Source: Ailanthus altissimus (lineage: Eukaryota > Streptophyta > Magnoliopsida > Sapindales > Simaroubaceae). From it: a stretch of DNA of 64,000 nucleotides. The position numbers and the translations under genes were made by a program. The DNA is taken from positions 7,891,501 through 7,955,500 of the forward strand of contig OX327693.1 of assembly GCA_946807835.1 (NCBI GenBank), in the 5' to 3' direction. Shown here one piece after another: positions 11,098 to 22,379 of this stretch. The notes under the pieces are model-generated. The model ran no database searches. It worked only from the letters and a program-made list of their open reading frames with translations, and had not been told where the DNA came from. Position 1 is the stretch's first letter. The number at the start of each line of letters is the position of its first letter.

Positions 11098-12790
11098 CAA
11101 ATACCCCTAATCAAATACCCCAAAACCTAAGAATTTTCTCGTCCTCAAGCAAAAAAAAGTGAACATTCATAACTTATTCATGACTTTAAATAGAAACTAA
11201 AACCTAAAACCAAGCTTCGATTAATTAAATGATCAATATCGTTGTCTCAAAGGTTGCGAAAATAGCACAAGGCTCTTCAGAAATCAATAAACAACTTTCA
11301 ACAATCCACATACCATTAATCAAGTGTTTCATTCTCCATTGTAAATGATCACTTGTGCGTGTGTGTAATAAGCAAGTACTTAGCTAAATAGAACATAGAT
11401 TTACTCAATACTTAAGAAATACATAAAGATGATATCTTGACATATTTTCAATTATAACACTACCATAAGCTTGCTTTTCATACTACTCTTTACTAATGTA
11501 GAAATGCATATGTGTAGGGATCTATTTAGGAATTTAATTAGCTTGTAATGTAAGGCTAAGGTAAATGTGGGATATAAAGATATATATAAAGCTTAAATCT
11601 TACTTAACACTTAGACTTTACTTAGAAACCTCTTGATTCTTTATCCTCCTTGATTTTTCATCTCTTCCCCTAAACTTATGCTATTCCCATCTTTCTTTTA
11701 ATCACACTTTTATAAAGAATTTCTTCTTTTTCTCAAGGCAAGGGTATTATGCATTTAAACATTTTTCTCTTTTTTATGTACCCTTAAACTTAGATTGATA
11801 TGCACCTTCAAGACTTATTACTTTTCATTGCACTATCCTTTTCACACATACAATCATTTTCTTTCTAAAATTATTTCTAAGTAATCAAAGTTTTCAGTGC
11901 TACCGGTAAATTTTAAGATAAGTAAACTCAAAGTCTTAGGCTTGTAATATGGTTAAACATAAAAAAAGGGTAATTAGACTTAAACAGGGTGATTAGGGAT
12001 AACTATACATATAAGGTAGGCTAGAAAAGGCTTAATCGATTCAAAAATGTCATAATGTCATTTTTCTAAACATGTGAATTCTAAGATTTCGCCTCAAGTA
12101 GTAATCAAGCATGTTCTAGAGTATTGGTCTTCGAGTATGTAGTGTACTACTTAAGCAAAAGTATCTCTAAGCAAAAAATTTAACTAATATATGCTTATTT
12201 CATTGTGCTAAAAAAGAAGTGATAAAAAATAAGATTGAACTTCGTCCAAGATTCATGATATAAGAATTATCTCAAGCATCTATTATTTCTTAAAGACTTG
12301 TAAAAATAAATTCAGCCAATATTTTATTTCTTATCATAGACTAATGATCATCATCTCAATCGAAACTTAACAACCTAAAAAAATCTTTAAAAAATATTTA
12401 CCCCACAAGACAATCAATCAAAGCATGCAGCCACATAAACACAGGTAATGTATTTCCCACCCCAAACTTAAATTAGATTTTGTTCTCAATGTCTAAAAAT
12501 AAATTTAAAAGTAAGAAAAACTCTCCTAGTAACTGAAGTTGAAATAGTGCAGTGTTGTGTTCTGATGAATGTGACAATGGTTATTTTTTGCTCTTAACGC
12601 TTTGCAATTGCTTGTGCTACCACTTTGAATGTTCCTCTTGCTATTTTATTCCTATAAAGAAAAGAAACAAACCTAACTAGAACTGAAACTAAACAAAAAT
12701 AAAAATAAAAACTACTTAGGTTGCCTCCCAAAAAGTGCTTGATTTAGCGTCGTCGACTTGACGGGACTCTTCTACTCTTATGGAGGATCA
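11098..12790 (-). other. 3' untranslated region of gag-only gypsy
   Basis: No coding frame. Two signatures typical of the 3' region of plant Athila/Tat gypsy elements are present on the minus strand. One is a 'TTGAGGACGAG' word at 11137-11147. The other is 'ACATTGAGAACAAAATCT' followed by 'AGTTTGGGGTGGGAAATAC' at about 12451-12500. At 12715-12775 the minus strand reads 'acgacgctaaa' and 'tttttgggaggcaacct', the sequence that normally follows the integrase stop in such elements. Its position straight after gag material means that pol is missing. Confidence 0.65.
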
Positions 12791-13659
12791 AAGTCAATGG
12801 TGGAAACATCTTTATATGTAAGCTTGTTGGACTTCCTTTCTTTTGGCTTTCACATTTTCTTTATTAGATCTTAGACAGCAACTTGTTCATTTTTCTCCTT
12901 GTGTTTCTCCAGAAAGACTTGAATCTTAGACTGGTGAAGTGTCTCTTTTGTGCACTTATCTTTGATCTTGTCATCGTACTGCTTCTTTTTCTTTTTATTC
13001 TTATTTTTCTTCTTTCTTCTCTTTCTATGCCTTAATGCCTTTTTTTAATGTGAGGATTCAACATCTCTATGTTTTTAAGCTTTTTAGTATTTGATGGCAC
13101 CACATTAATGTTACAACAGTCAAGTAATATAGTGCTCATTGGCTGATTCTGCTCTTTGTTACTAGTATTTTCTATTGTGTTGTCACTTTTCTACATCTTA
13201 GAATATTGCTACACTTTAATACTAGTTTTTAAACGTTTCATTGTTGAAAATTCTACGCTTTTATTAGATTCTGCACTATTTTTTGGACTGGTATACTGTT
13301 TATTTTTTGTTTCAACACTTGTTTAATACCTCTATAGCCTTTGAAGAAAAGGAATATGCGGTCTATATGGTTACACTTTATTTTTCTGCACTTCCTTCTC
13401 CTTTATACTTGATGGTGGTAATGTAGATGTGTTTTCTTGTAAGATCTCACAACTTTTCAAGTTGATGGCTTGGCATTGCTCTACATTCTCATTTGGATTT
13501 ATCCCAGTATCGCTTGGTAAAGTGCCTCGAGGTTTCCTATTAATTACAGTAACAAGTTATCCTATTTGGACCTCTAAATTATTCAAAGATGTTGAATAAT
13601 TTTGCAGGATGACATCATTAGACTTTATATATTGTATAAATATATCTTCTAATGTCAGC

Positions 13660-14687
13660 TTTTAGTTTTATAGTTGCGGGAATCTTGTGGGATTCATTGG
13701 TCTAGATGGCCCCTATTGGTTGTAACGCCAAGAGAAGTTTGGATGATCTATCTACCCTAAATTGTAGGAATTTGATTGTGGGATAGATAATTGTTGATTA
13801 AAATTGCCTATATAATTCACTGTTTTTATGCACTGCCCATTCATGTGGTTATCACCACAAAAGTTGCATGTCACTTGTCAGGCTTTGACGGTATGCAATG
13901 CATCAAACTTTTTGGATAATGAATTGAATTGTGCTGCTAGTGCATTGAATACGTCAATCTCATATATACAGGCGACTCTTCTAGGTGTAACTCTCTTTAC
14001 TGGTCATTGGTAACTGTTAGATGCCATCTCATCTTGTAAATTATAAGCCTCATCTGTAGATTTACTCTTTAAAGCTCACTCAGCAGCGGCATCTACAATA
14101 GTCTTCAAATGGACTACTAATCCATTATAGAAATTTTGGACTAATAGCCATTTAAGGACTCTATAATGAGGATACTTCCTTAACATGTCCTTGAAGCGCT
14201 CCCATGCCTCATATAATGACTATTCATCAATCTGACTGAATGAGGTAATGTCATTCCTCATCTTTGCTATCTTTACTAGTAGGAAGAACTTGGCTAAGAA
14301 CTTATCTGCTAAATCTTCCCACGACGATATGGATCCTGACGGCAATGACATCAACCAACTTTTAACTTTGTCCCTTAAGGAGAAAGGGAATAATCTCAAT
14401 TTGATGGCATTATTGAAGACTCCATTGTATTTGAAGGTATTATAAATTTTTAAGAATTTTATGATATGCATGTTAGGATCATCATTGGGAGCTCCACTGA
14501 ACTATACAGTTTCTTTTAACATCTGAATAATATTCGACATGATATCAAAATTATTAGCATTAATGGTTGGTCGTAAAATACTAGATTGAACACTATTTAT
14601 AGTTGGGATAACATACTCTTTCAAAGCTCTCTGTGGTATCATGGGCTTAAATACAGGATTATTGATGTGATTGTTGTTTTCCTCCAT
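13660..14687 (-). pseudogene. Gypsy gag, Athila/Tat type, decayed
   Basis: Starts at MEENNNHINN (14687). Residues then read through to the capsid block LRLFPFSLRDKVKSWLMSLP and SISSWEDLADKFLAKFF, in the open piece 14220-14471. This is the hallmark of Retrotrans_gag in plant gypsy elements. Downstream, in shifted frames, are EAWERFKD, FYNGL and a knuckle CNFCGDNHMNGQC (C-x2-C-x3-H-x4-C, one spacer residue short) near 13850. An in-frame stop lies between the two open pieces (about 14500). The 3' tail (12800-13650) is low-complexity, Lys/Arg-rich when translated, with no protease, RT or integrase before the 3' LTR region. Confidence 0.85.
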
Positions 14688-14796
14688 GATATAAACTGTC
14701 AAAGTAAAATAAAAAGAAGAAGATAAAACAAAAACAAAATCTGAATTAAAAGTAAGTAGATTGGTATTAGTATTGATCTAGAGAATAGATAAAATT

Positions 14797-14815
14797 AATC
14801 CCAGCAATGGCGTTA
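14797..14815 (-). other. Gypsy primer-binding site
   Basis: On the minus strand this reads TTAACGCCATTGCTGGGAT, a worn form of the TGGCGCCGTTGCCGGGG primer site used by many plant gypsy elements. It lies just inside the right LTR (starts 14826) and upstream of gag, which fixes the minus orientation. Confidence 0.75.
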
Positions 14816-14825
14816 AAAACTTGAT

Positions 14826-15728
14826 TGATGCTATACTAGTTAAGCGTAAGCACATGCTATCGTATCAAGTAATATAGGATTTTAAGTCCAGATATCGATC
14901 CCACAGAGACTATGCAATCTAATACTATAAATCAAGTACTAAAATTGTACCTACTTAACTTTTATTCAGAAAATCACAATCTGAAATCTAATTAACTAAT
15001 CTAATTCTATCAATTAAATTAAACAAAAGCTAAGGGTAGAATTCACAAATAAAGATAATTTAGGGTTTTGACTCATCCTCTAGTATTTCATTGGATAAAT
15101 TAACCACTTAGTTAATCCCTTAATACCAATTGTTGGCTTAGATACTAATTCATCATAGGCCTTTGTTGATGGTCGAGTGACTATATTACACATTCTAACA
15201 ATCATCTGTATGTCTATCATAATCAAATCAGAATGTAATTTATTTAGATCAAGTCTAAATTATACCATACCTATCACTTAGTTATATGTTTATCCTAGAT
15301 GGAACTCATAGTTATTACCCTATGATCATGCATCAAACTATCCTAGGCTAAATATATAAATTCCTTTGTCGATATCATCATGATTTCTTAATCATTCAAA
15401 ATAGTGATCAGGTATAACGAAAACATTAAAATACAAGATAGAATGAATCAATTGAATGTATCAATTTCAGAAACTAAAAATTAATAAAATTCAAATCTAT
15501 ACTAGGTCTACATAGTCTAACCCTAGATGAACAATTTAGTCTATCACAAAACCAAAATTATCCAACCAATTCATAAAGATCAACAAGAACCAGAACATAA
15601 TAATAAAGAAAGAGAAGAAAAACTAATCAAAGTGATTTTTTGATGTGCTTCTTACTCAATCTTAACTTGAAGCTTGAATCTTGATGTTGGTTCTTCAATC
15701 TTTGGCTTTAATATTTGATTTTGTGTTG
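14826..15728 (-). mobile_element. Gypsy 5' LTR (gag-only element), first segment
   Basis: Starts TGATGCTATACTAG exactly as the other LTR does at 9839. Alignment breaks at 'gtgttg|tgaat' and resumes at 25853 as 'tgaat|tctttctc'. The left LTR has the uninterrupted 'gttgtgaattctttctc' near 10737. This proves that a younger element entered this LTR. Confidence 0.95.
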
Positions 15729-15733
15729 TGAAT
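15729..15733. other. Target-site duplication TGAAT, left
   Basis: TGAAT here and at 25853-25857 bracket a unit that starts TGTTTACG and ends TTCATCA. The empty site is preserved in the sister LTR near 10737, where TGAAT occurs once, so the duplication is certain. Confidence 0.95.
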
Positions 15734-17298
15734 TGTTTACGCTCAAAATATAACATGGCTATCATAGTATAGATTAAGGTGTCGATCCCACGAGGAAGCT
15801 TTTGGCAAAATAGGTTGGTGAAGTAAAATATTAAAGCAGTAGCAAATGAGAAAATTAATTAATTGGTTTAAGTGGATGAGATAGAATTGTCTATGAATTG
15901 AGAAAAATGTCTTATGATGATTTAAACAAGGCTTCGAGAATCACAATTATACTTTATAAATCTACTTTATACTTTAATTCAATGTTGTTAACTCAATTGA
16001 CAGTTTTACATCTAAACAATCAATCGAAAGATATGTAAAATATAACACATTTAATAACACATGCATTTGATATAACTAAACTCTTTTGCACATATTAACA
16101 CAACTCGTGTTCATTTAAACAAGTTATCTAAGATCGACAATATATCATTTTGACAATATTACAATAAAAGATCAACTTGAATATCAAACATTTATGGCCT
16201 TTACATGTTATCCAATATCGACAATATATCATTTTGACAATATTGTAATAAACAATTAACATATAAAATAATGTAACCAATAATATTATAATTCAACAAG
16301 AATCACATAAGAAAAGCATGATTGAATATATATGAGACATGAGAATTATAACCTCTGGATTATAGAAAATAAAATAGATAAAAGTTTAATCAAAACCACA
16401 CTTAAAAATATTTGTAGCTCTTGACAACGAATCAAATCATAAAAGTAGATTTATTACACATAAAAGTTCATCTCTTAGCCTTGCCAGGAACTCTAGCCAA
16501 AATTACAATACATGTTAATGAGAAGAACATAAGAGAGAATTATCTAATGTTGAAAACGTTCTAAGAGTGTCTTTATATAAGCAATGAGTGGAAATATGTC
16601 ATGTGTGACATCAATCTTCAATAATTTTAGGCCAATAACTGGTTCACCCATTTGCAGTATATTTTTGATAATATAAATGACCGATATAGCCTCTGTGGCC
16701 AACATAAAAGTTGTATAATTTTGTCTCTTCTTTCCATAGGCACCAAATTCATACAAATTTCACGAGTATCCAATGAGATATGAGAAAAATTCCAAAGATA
16801 CGTCAGAATTAGGCCAACAACCCATTACCCACTTGCAAGACATTTTGGTCCATGATAACGGCTGATTTGGACTTTACCATCAACATAAGAGTTGTTGAAA
16901 TTACGTTAGTATTTCACAGCTTCAATAATTATACCAATTGGGTACGTATTTTGTGAGATACGGTCCAAATACGTGAGTTGGGTCAAGTTGAACGAAAGTT
17001 GTAGCCCGATTCTATTGTATCTCCATTTTTGGCCCATAACATGTTGGATTTGGCTTTTCAATTGTTATTCAAGTTTATGTAAGATTGAGTCATGTTACTC
17101 CAGGTTTAAGAATTTCTTCATTTCGATTTCTACATTGAGAGTTATGTCCATTTTACCTAAACCTGTGCAAATAACATTCATTAATCATAATTTAAGGAGA
17201 ACACTTTATTTCAAGCTAAAAGTAAAAAAATGCTAAAATTAGTGACATTAAATGATGACTGAATCTCTTAATAAATATGCATTTTCATGTGTTCATCA
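15734..17298 (-). mobile_element. Inner gypsy 3' LTR (1565 bp)
   Basis: Begins TGTTTACGCTC and ends GTTCATCA. It pairs nearly collinearly with 24285-25852 (1568 bp). The element is on the minus strand, so this is the 3' LTR. Two diverged blocks repeat inside it (gacaatatatcattttgaca at about 16138 and 16212). The small frames 16544-16756 and 16973-17236 have counterparts in the other LTR and match no protein family. Confidence 0.95.
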
Positions 17299-18644
17299 CA
17301 ACCCTTAACCAGCTTATTGCTAGTCTCTAGCAATTCAAGCGTAAATAGAATATGCAAAATTACCTAAGTATTTCAAACTAAAAGTCAGTTCAAGATCACT
17401 ATTGCTATTATGGTTTTTTCAATTACAACTTCCAACAATTATGTGTGTGTAAACTAAGCCATAACCATTTTACCACAAACCACAACAGATACAGCCTTGA
17501 GAATTTCTCCTAGTAAAAGCCTCAACTCCATATCCTCACAAGTGTATGACTATTTAAAGGGTTAAGATTTCTCTTATGGAATTGGAAAATAGTTAAGCAC
17601 TCAAGAAAAAGTCAATTTTAAGGATAGACATACAAACTAACATTGATCCAAAGATAGAAAAATCAATTGTTTAGAAATAAATTATTCTTAACATATTTAG
17701 AACTTCAGTTGGCTTGTGAGAATAATACAAATATAACTTGGTGAGAAAACTGCTTTACAAAATATTTGTCTTTTAAAATTGAATGAAGACTTTATTAAAC
17801 TGAATTGATTATTCTCTCTTTTTTTCGGTATTTTACTTTTTTTTTAATTATTTTTTTTGTAATTTTGAAGAATATAAGGAAGCATTACAAAGCTTTCTCA
17901 CTAAATTATATTATGCACAAATGCAACCAACTTATTCCGTAATTTAAATAATATCAATCTAAATAAAAATTAACCAATTCAAAGGATCAATGAAGGTTCA
18001 TAAGCTATTTTCTCAACCTTTCCACTTACTCACAAAAGATATGTGAGATTAGAAAAATATATACTTAAATATGAGAATTCTCTTGACTATATAAATTGAA
18101 TCATCCGTCTTACCACAAGGCTTAGCATTGTGCTAAAAAATATTTTGGAAGTCATTCTTTAGTAACCTAAATAGAAATAGTGACTCAACCTAAACAATTT
18201 TGAAATCATACTTAGACAGAAAAACAAATTCCTTTGTACAAGAATTACCAAGACTACAAGCAATAAACAACAATACATGAAACATAAAACAAAACAACAA
18301 ACGGTTAGTTAAAATGCGTTTCAAAAGTTAGAACTAAAATTCCTTACTCTGCCATTCTAATTTGACTTAGAATGCGTCTCAAGAGTTCAAGAATGAACTC
18401 TTTACACTACCATTTTAATCAAATATCGGACTACAAAATTTTTTTTAATGCAAAATGCAACTTGTGTTTACTATCCTCCCTCAAACCAGATGAAATATTG
18501 TCCTCAATGTTTAAATAGAAAGAGATAAAGTCTAGGAGACATTACCTGAAATGCTAGTTATTTGAAAGAAACAAACCTGAGAGACACTTAAGCAAATATA
18601 AACTAAAATAATGATGCTAATAAATAAACAAAACAAAGAAAAAT
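17299..18644 (-). other. Inner gypsy 3' untranslated region
   Basis: No coding frame seen between the LOG-like pseudogene and the 3' LTR. On the minus strand 18466-18510 reads 'CATTGAGGACAATAT' then 'GGTTTGAGGGAGGATA', the conserved pre-polypurine signature of Athila/Tat elements. A T-rich tract lies at 17816-17870. Two diverged 60-base units with 'aaaatgcgtctcaa'-like words are at 18310-18420. Confidence 0.7.
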
Positions 18645-19293
18645 TTACAAACGAAGTGTCAGATCCAATTTTTGCTTGTTAAGGCCCACTGACCAATCGA
18701 TCGGAGTTATTGCTGGGTCAGGTTTGTAAGTAACTGCCTGTAATTTGTCAATCAATTCATCCGCCTCGGTAGCAAAAGCTAGGATCTGTCACGCCGAATG
18801 TGAAATAAAATTCTATTCTACAGCTTGATCAAGAAAACAAAATAAGCAACTACAATAGTTATTAACATTCAACAAATCTATGGGTTTTCGGAGGATATTC
18901 AGTTGGGTCTAAGAGGCAATTTGAAAATTTTCTTCCAAGATACCAAAACCACCTGGTAAAGTAATAAAAGCGTCTGCATTGTAAAGTATTCTAGCGATAC
19001 ATTCATGTATGGATGAGACTCGTAATGCTTCCCCTATCATTTTTTCCAGTTAGGTTTCCCACGGCTAAAGCTGTAGGAATAATACCTAAAACTTGACTTC
19101 CTCCTAAATGTGCAGCTGTTGACACATATCCCATGAATCCAAGGCTACCCGCTCCATAAATCAAATGAATTTTTCTTGTAGTTAATGCTTTTTCTAGATT
19201 ATTTGCTGCTTCTACAAACACTTTATTTTCCCCAAGACTAAATCGACAAAATACATATATATTTCAGAATTGTTGAATTGAGGTTTTCTCCAT
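18645..19293 (-). pseudogene. LOG-like cytokinin riboside monophosphate phosphoribohydrolase, intronless copy
   Basis: LOG enzymes release active cytokinin bases from nucleotide precursors in the cytosol and nucleus. Reading from ATG at 19293 gives an N-terminal VFCRFSLGENKVFVEAANNL (family: CGSSxGxxxxY). The open piece 19003-19221 contains HLIYGAGSLGFMG (family YGGGSxGLMG), and in the next frame LPGGFGILEE (18933-18956) is the PGGxGTxxE motif. Further on are LLNVNNY, FLDQAVE, ATEADELIDKL and a C-terminus KLDLTLRL with stop at 18645-18647. The 649-base span equals a complete LOG of about 215 codons. Plant LOG genes normally have several introns, so this is a cDNA-like copy. Damage: stop TGA at 19264-19266, frameshifts near 19025 and 18915, later stops, and Gly-to-Ala and Thr-to-Ile changes in the two motifs. 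It lies inside the gypsy, downstream of the integrase end. Confidence 0.85.
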
Positions 19294-19662
19294 ATCTACA
19301 CTCACCTTTATCTAAATATATAAAAATAAAAAAAATGAGGTGCTGTATTTATAGAGTACCAAATGATAACAATGATTATGGTAACCCGACAGTTTGTCAG
19401 AAGAGAGTTAAAAATAAAACACAACAATTTAAACATAATGACCCAAATACATTATTGAACAATTTTTTTTTTTAATTTTAGACATCTACATGAGTGGCCA
19501 TACTATTCATAAAATAAAACAAAATAAAATAAAATTTTGAATTTTAAAACACATGTATTTACAAGTAGTTGTAATTGTGGCTCACATCTTCCTCTGATTT
19601 TACGTTCAGTAACGGCTTAAACGCCCTCTATGGGTCGGGGATAGGCTTCCCATCCAATTTTT
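19294..19662 (-). other. Spacer between the two cargo genes
   Basis: No frame. A/T-rich tracts (T12 at 19463, aaaataaaataaaat near 19510), with a less AT-rich piece at 19580-19650 that may be the 3' untranslated part of the upstream gene. Apart from the TATA-like word near 19345 nothing regulatory is visible. Confidence 0.4.
19340..19355 (-). promoter_or_regulatory. Possible TATA box upstream of LOG-like copy
   Basis: The minus strand reads ctctATAAATAcagc about 50-60 bases upstream of the LOG-like ATG. That distance suits a core promoter, but the surrounding DNA is so AT-rich that chance is a fair alternative. Confidence 0.3.
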
Positions 19663-20163
19663 TTATAAATTGGCAAACAGAATTTTTAGAGTCAGATTCT
19701 TGAGACTAAACTGTTGATGTTTATTTTTGAATTTATTCCATAAATCAAGAAGTTCACGTTGCACTAGCCCACAGGGATGCATCTCAAGAGTCAATAGGAT
19801 GTCATCCAAAGACTTCTTACTCAGTCCATTCTTAATGAACTGAATTTTGTCTACTCGATTTGTAGATACAAATCCTAAAGAACGACAACTCCGGTTACAA
19901 TTCCTTCGAGCACATTTATGACAGACTTGTAACCTCTTCACTCGTCGCCTTTTGGCATAAGAACTTCTTCCAAGACCAGGCATATGAAAAATAAAACCAT
20001 TTATAGACACACCAGATAATCGAATATTGGCTTCAATTAACCAACGAAGATCTACAAAGATATTACTTAACATCAATAGCTTTAGTCTTTCACACCGTGC
20101 TTTGTAAATCTTCAGTAGAGCATTTTGAGGCAATGAAGGAAAATATTTTTTTAAGGTTGGCAA
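19663..20163 (-). CDS. Cysteine-rich basic protein resembling plant-virus nucleic-acid-binding protein
   Basis: An uninterrupted frame of 166 codons. Residues 65-74 are GRSSYAKRRR, followed by basic residues and four Cys at 81, 84, 89 and 93 (C-x2-C-x4-C-x3-C). An arginine-rich tract preceded by a Gly-Arg-Ser and followed closely by a Cys pair is the signature of the small nucleic-acid-binding proteins of carla- and vitivirus type, which bind RNA and in some cases suppress silencing. The N-terminal 60 and C-terminal 60 residues are extra relative to those proteins and unassigned. No ATG opens this frame. An ATG at about 20174 lies in another frame, separated by an A7 run where one indel would join them, so the start is uncertain. 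It lies 264 bases after the integrase end in the same orientation. Assignment rests on motif resemblance only. Confidence 0.55.
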   Translation of the reverse strand: MPTLKKYFPSLPQNALLKIYKARCERLKLLMLSNIFVDLRWLIEANIRLSGVSINGFIFHMPGLGRSSYAKRRRVKRLQVCHKCARRNCNRSCRSLGFVSTNRVDKIQFIKNGLSKKSLDDILLTLEMHPCGLVQRELLDLWNKFKNKHQQFSLKNLTLKILFANL

Positions 20164-20426
20164 AAATGCGATTCATTTTGAAAGAAAGAGAAGAGATGAA
20201 TGCACAGTTTGAGAGACAGTGTTTAGGGAATTGAGAAACCAACTTTAATAGTTACGGAGTACCGTATCTACCACTTGACTGGAAAATAAAATCACATTGA
20301 AGGAAAAAAAGAAAAAGAAGAAAATAAAGTAAAATAAAATGTGAAAGAAAATAAAAGTAAAAATAAAAAGTCAAAAGTTAAAATATAGACAAAATATAAA
20401 ATATGGTACAGATAGATTGAACCTGA

Positions 20427-20925
20427 TCAAACATGATAAACAGGATCCATAAGAGAGATCTTGTCTAGGTACATAGAGTGGTCTACCTTTTCCACATAGC
20501 CTTTCAACCGTTGTCCATTCACTTTGAAAGTTCGCCCATCAGTGGGGTCCTCGATTTCGACAACATCATTAGAAAAAATATGCCTTACCATAAATGGACC
20601 AGTCCATCGAGATCTCAATTTTTCAGGGTATAAATATAATCAAGAATCATAAAGATAGACTCGTTGATTTAGCTCGAAGTATTTCCTTGAGATCTGTTTG
20701 TCATGAGCTGCTTTCATTTAAGCTTTGTAAATTCTGGAGTTGTCATATGCGTCATTTCGTAGCTCTTCTATTTCTGACAATTGTAACTTTCTTTGAAGGC
20801 ATATAACACTCAAATCAAAGTTAAGGGCTTTAATAGCTCAGTAAACTTGATAAAATTTTATGGAACATAAATGTGTTCCTTAATCACTAATGATAACACG
20901 TAGTATCTTGAGGTTTAATAGTTTT
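20427..20925 (-). pseudogene. Gypsy integrase C-terminal part
   Basis: The minus strand gives LRVIISD.GTHLCS near 20870-20910, which contains the second catalytic Asp region of integrase. There is then an internal jump to Y.AIKALNFDL, RKLQLSEIEELRNDAYDNSRIYKA and LRSRWTGPFMVRHIF, then VEIEDPTDGRTFKVNGQRLKGY, ending HV at 20427. These are the post-core and C-terminal motifs of Athila-type gypsy integrases. The zinc HHCC domain, first Asp and Glu are missing. The stop after AHDKQISRK..LYDS and one in the RIYKA block show decay. The upstream border abuts the protease linker, so RT, RNase H and most of integrase are deleted. Confidence 0.9.
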
Positions 20926-22121
20926 GGTTTTTACCTCTCTCGTGGCAACTCTTCGATGCTTAGCTTTTAAATTCGAGTCCCTTTATCCTATAAGTAAAAA
21001 ATACTCAACACATTAGTTGTTTCATCAAGATAATACAATTCTTCAAAATCAAAATCAATGAGGTTTTCTAAAGAATCAGAGCCATAATTTTTATAAGCCT
21101 CCTCCACTATAAATGTGTCTATCATATATGAATGATAGCATTCGTCTTCTTCTTATGGTTGTTTGTCAATATTGAAAATGTTCACCTCAAAAGTCATATT
21201 CCCAAATGATAATTTCATAAGACCATTTCTGCAATTAATAAGAGCATTAGTAGTGGCAAGAAAAGGTCTCTATAAAATAAGAGGAATTTTTGACTCTATG
21301 TTAATAGCAGAATGGGTATCTAAAATAAGAAAATCAGCAGGGTAGTAAAATTTAGCAATTTGCAATAAAACATCTTCTACTATCCCCCGTGGTTTCTTGA
21401 TTGATTGGTCAGCTAATTGTAGGACTACAGATGTTGGTTTAATCTCACCGAGTCCCAATTACAAGTAAATAGAATAAGGCATTAAATTTACACTTGCTTC
21501 TAAGTCCAACAAAGCTTGACCAAACTCATATGTCCCAATCTGGTAAGAGATTGTAGGACATCTTAGGTCTTTATACTTGGGTGGTGTCTTTTGTTCAATC
21601 ACTGCACTTACCTATTCTGCCAAAAATGTAGTTTTCTTTACATGGTGTTTTCTTTTGATAGTGCATAGATTCTTGATGACTTTGGCATAAATTGGAACCT
21701 GCTTAATCAAATGTAACAAGGGAAGATTAATCTTAATTTGTTTCAAATGTTCCAAAATCTCACCTTGAATTTCTAAATTTTTCCCAATCAGTCGAAGAGC
21801 TTGAGGAAAAGGCATTGGGATTGAAAACTTATTTTCGGGCTCTTTTTTCATTGTGGTCTCTTTTTCAAAAGGGGCATCTTTACTACTCGTAGATGTGTTA
21901 ATTTCAAAAGTAGGCTTACTTACAATCTTACCACTTCGAGTAGTAATGGCACTGACTTCTTTGAGATTTTGAGCATCAGAAGTAGAAGCTTGTGCCATGA
22001 ATTGGCCTTTCGGATTAGATTGAGGTTGAGATGGAAGCTTACTTCGCTCTTGTAGAGTTAAAGCACTAGTCAGCTTTGTGATTTGACTCTTGATTTTTTT
22101 GTTTTCATCTATCACCTGCAC
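20926..22121 (-). pseudogene. Gypsy gag tail, aspartic protease and linker
   Basis: Open piece 21612-22121 carries AITTRSGK, a Pro/Ser-rich stretch and KQVPIYAKVIKNLCTIKRK.HVKKTTFLAE, the well-known segment just before the protease in Athila-type elements. Then ALLDLEASVNLMPYSIYL (21470-21520) is the protease active site, with the family DLGAS changed to DLEAS. A stop follows, then LGLGEIKPTSVVLQLADQSIKKP and GIVEDVLLQIAKFYYPADFLILD (21270-21458). The rest (about 20930-21200) is the acidic linker with DEDECYHS-like text. The active-site Gly-to-Glu change and stops make it non-functional. Confidence 0.9.
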
Positions 22122-22379
22122 AAGAACTGTTTCAAATTTTTTATTAGTCTTACTTTATGCCTCTATAAATACTTATAATGTATCCTCTAAAGGACTCCTG
22201 GCTGGTCGTCCATTATATTGAGCTGCAACATAAGACTTAGGTGCTTATTGTTCTTATTTCCAATGGTTGTTAGCTTGTTGGTCAGATTTTCAACTGAAGT
22301 TTGGGTGGTTTCTCTAACTAGGATTATAGGTTTCAGAGTAGGGTGAATAAGACTTTTTGTACATCCTTAAGGCATTACA

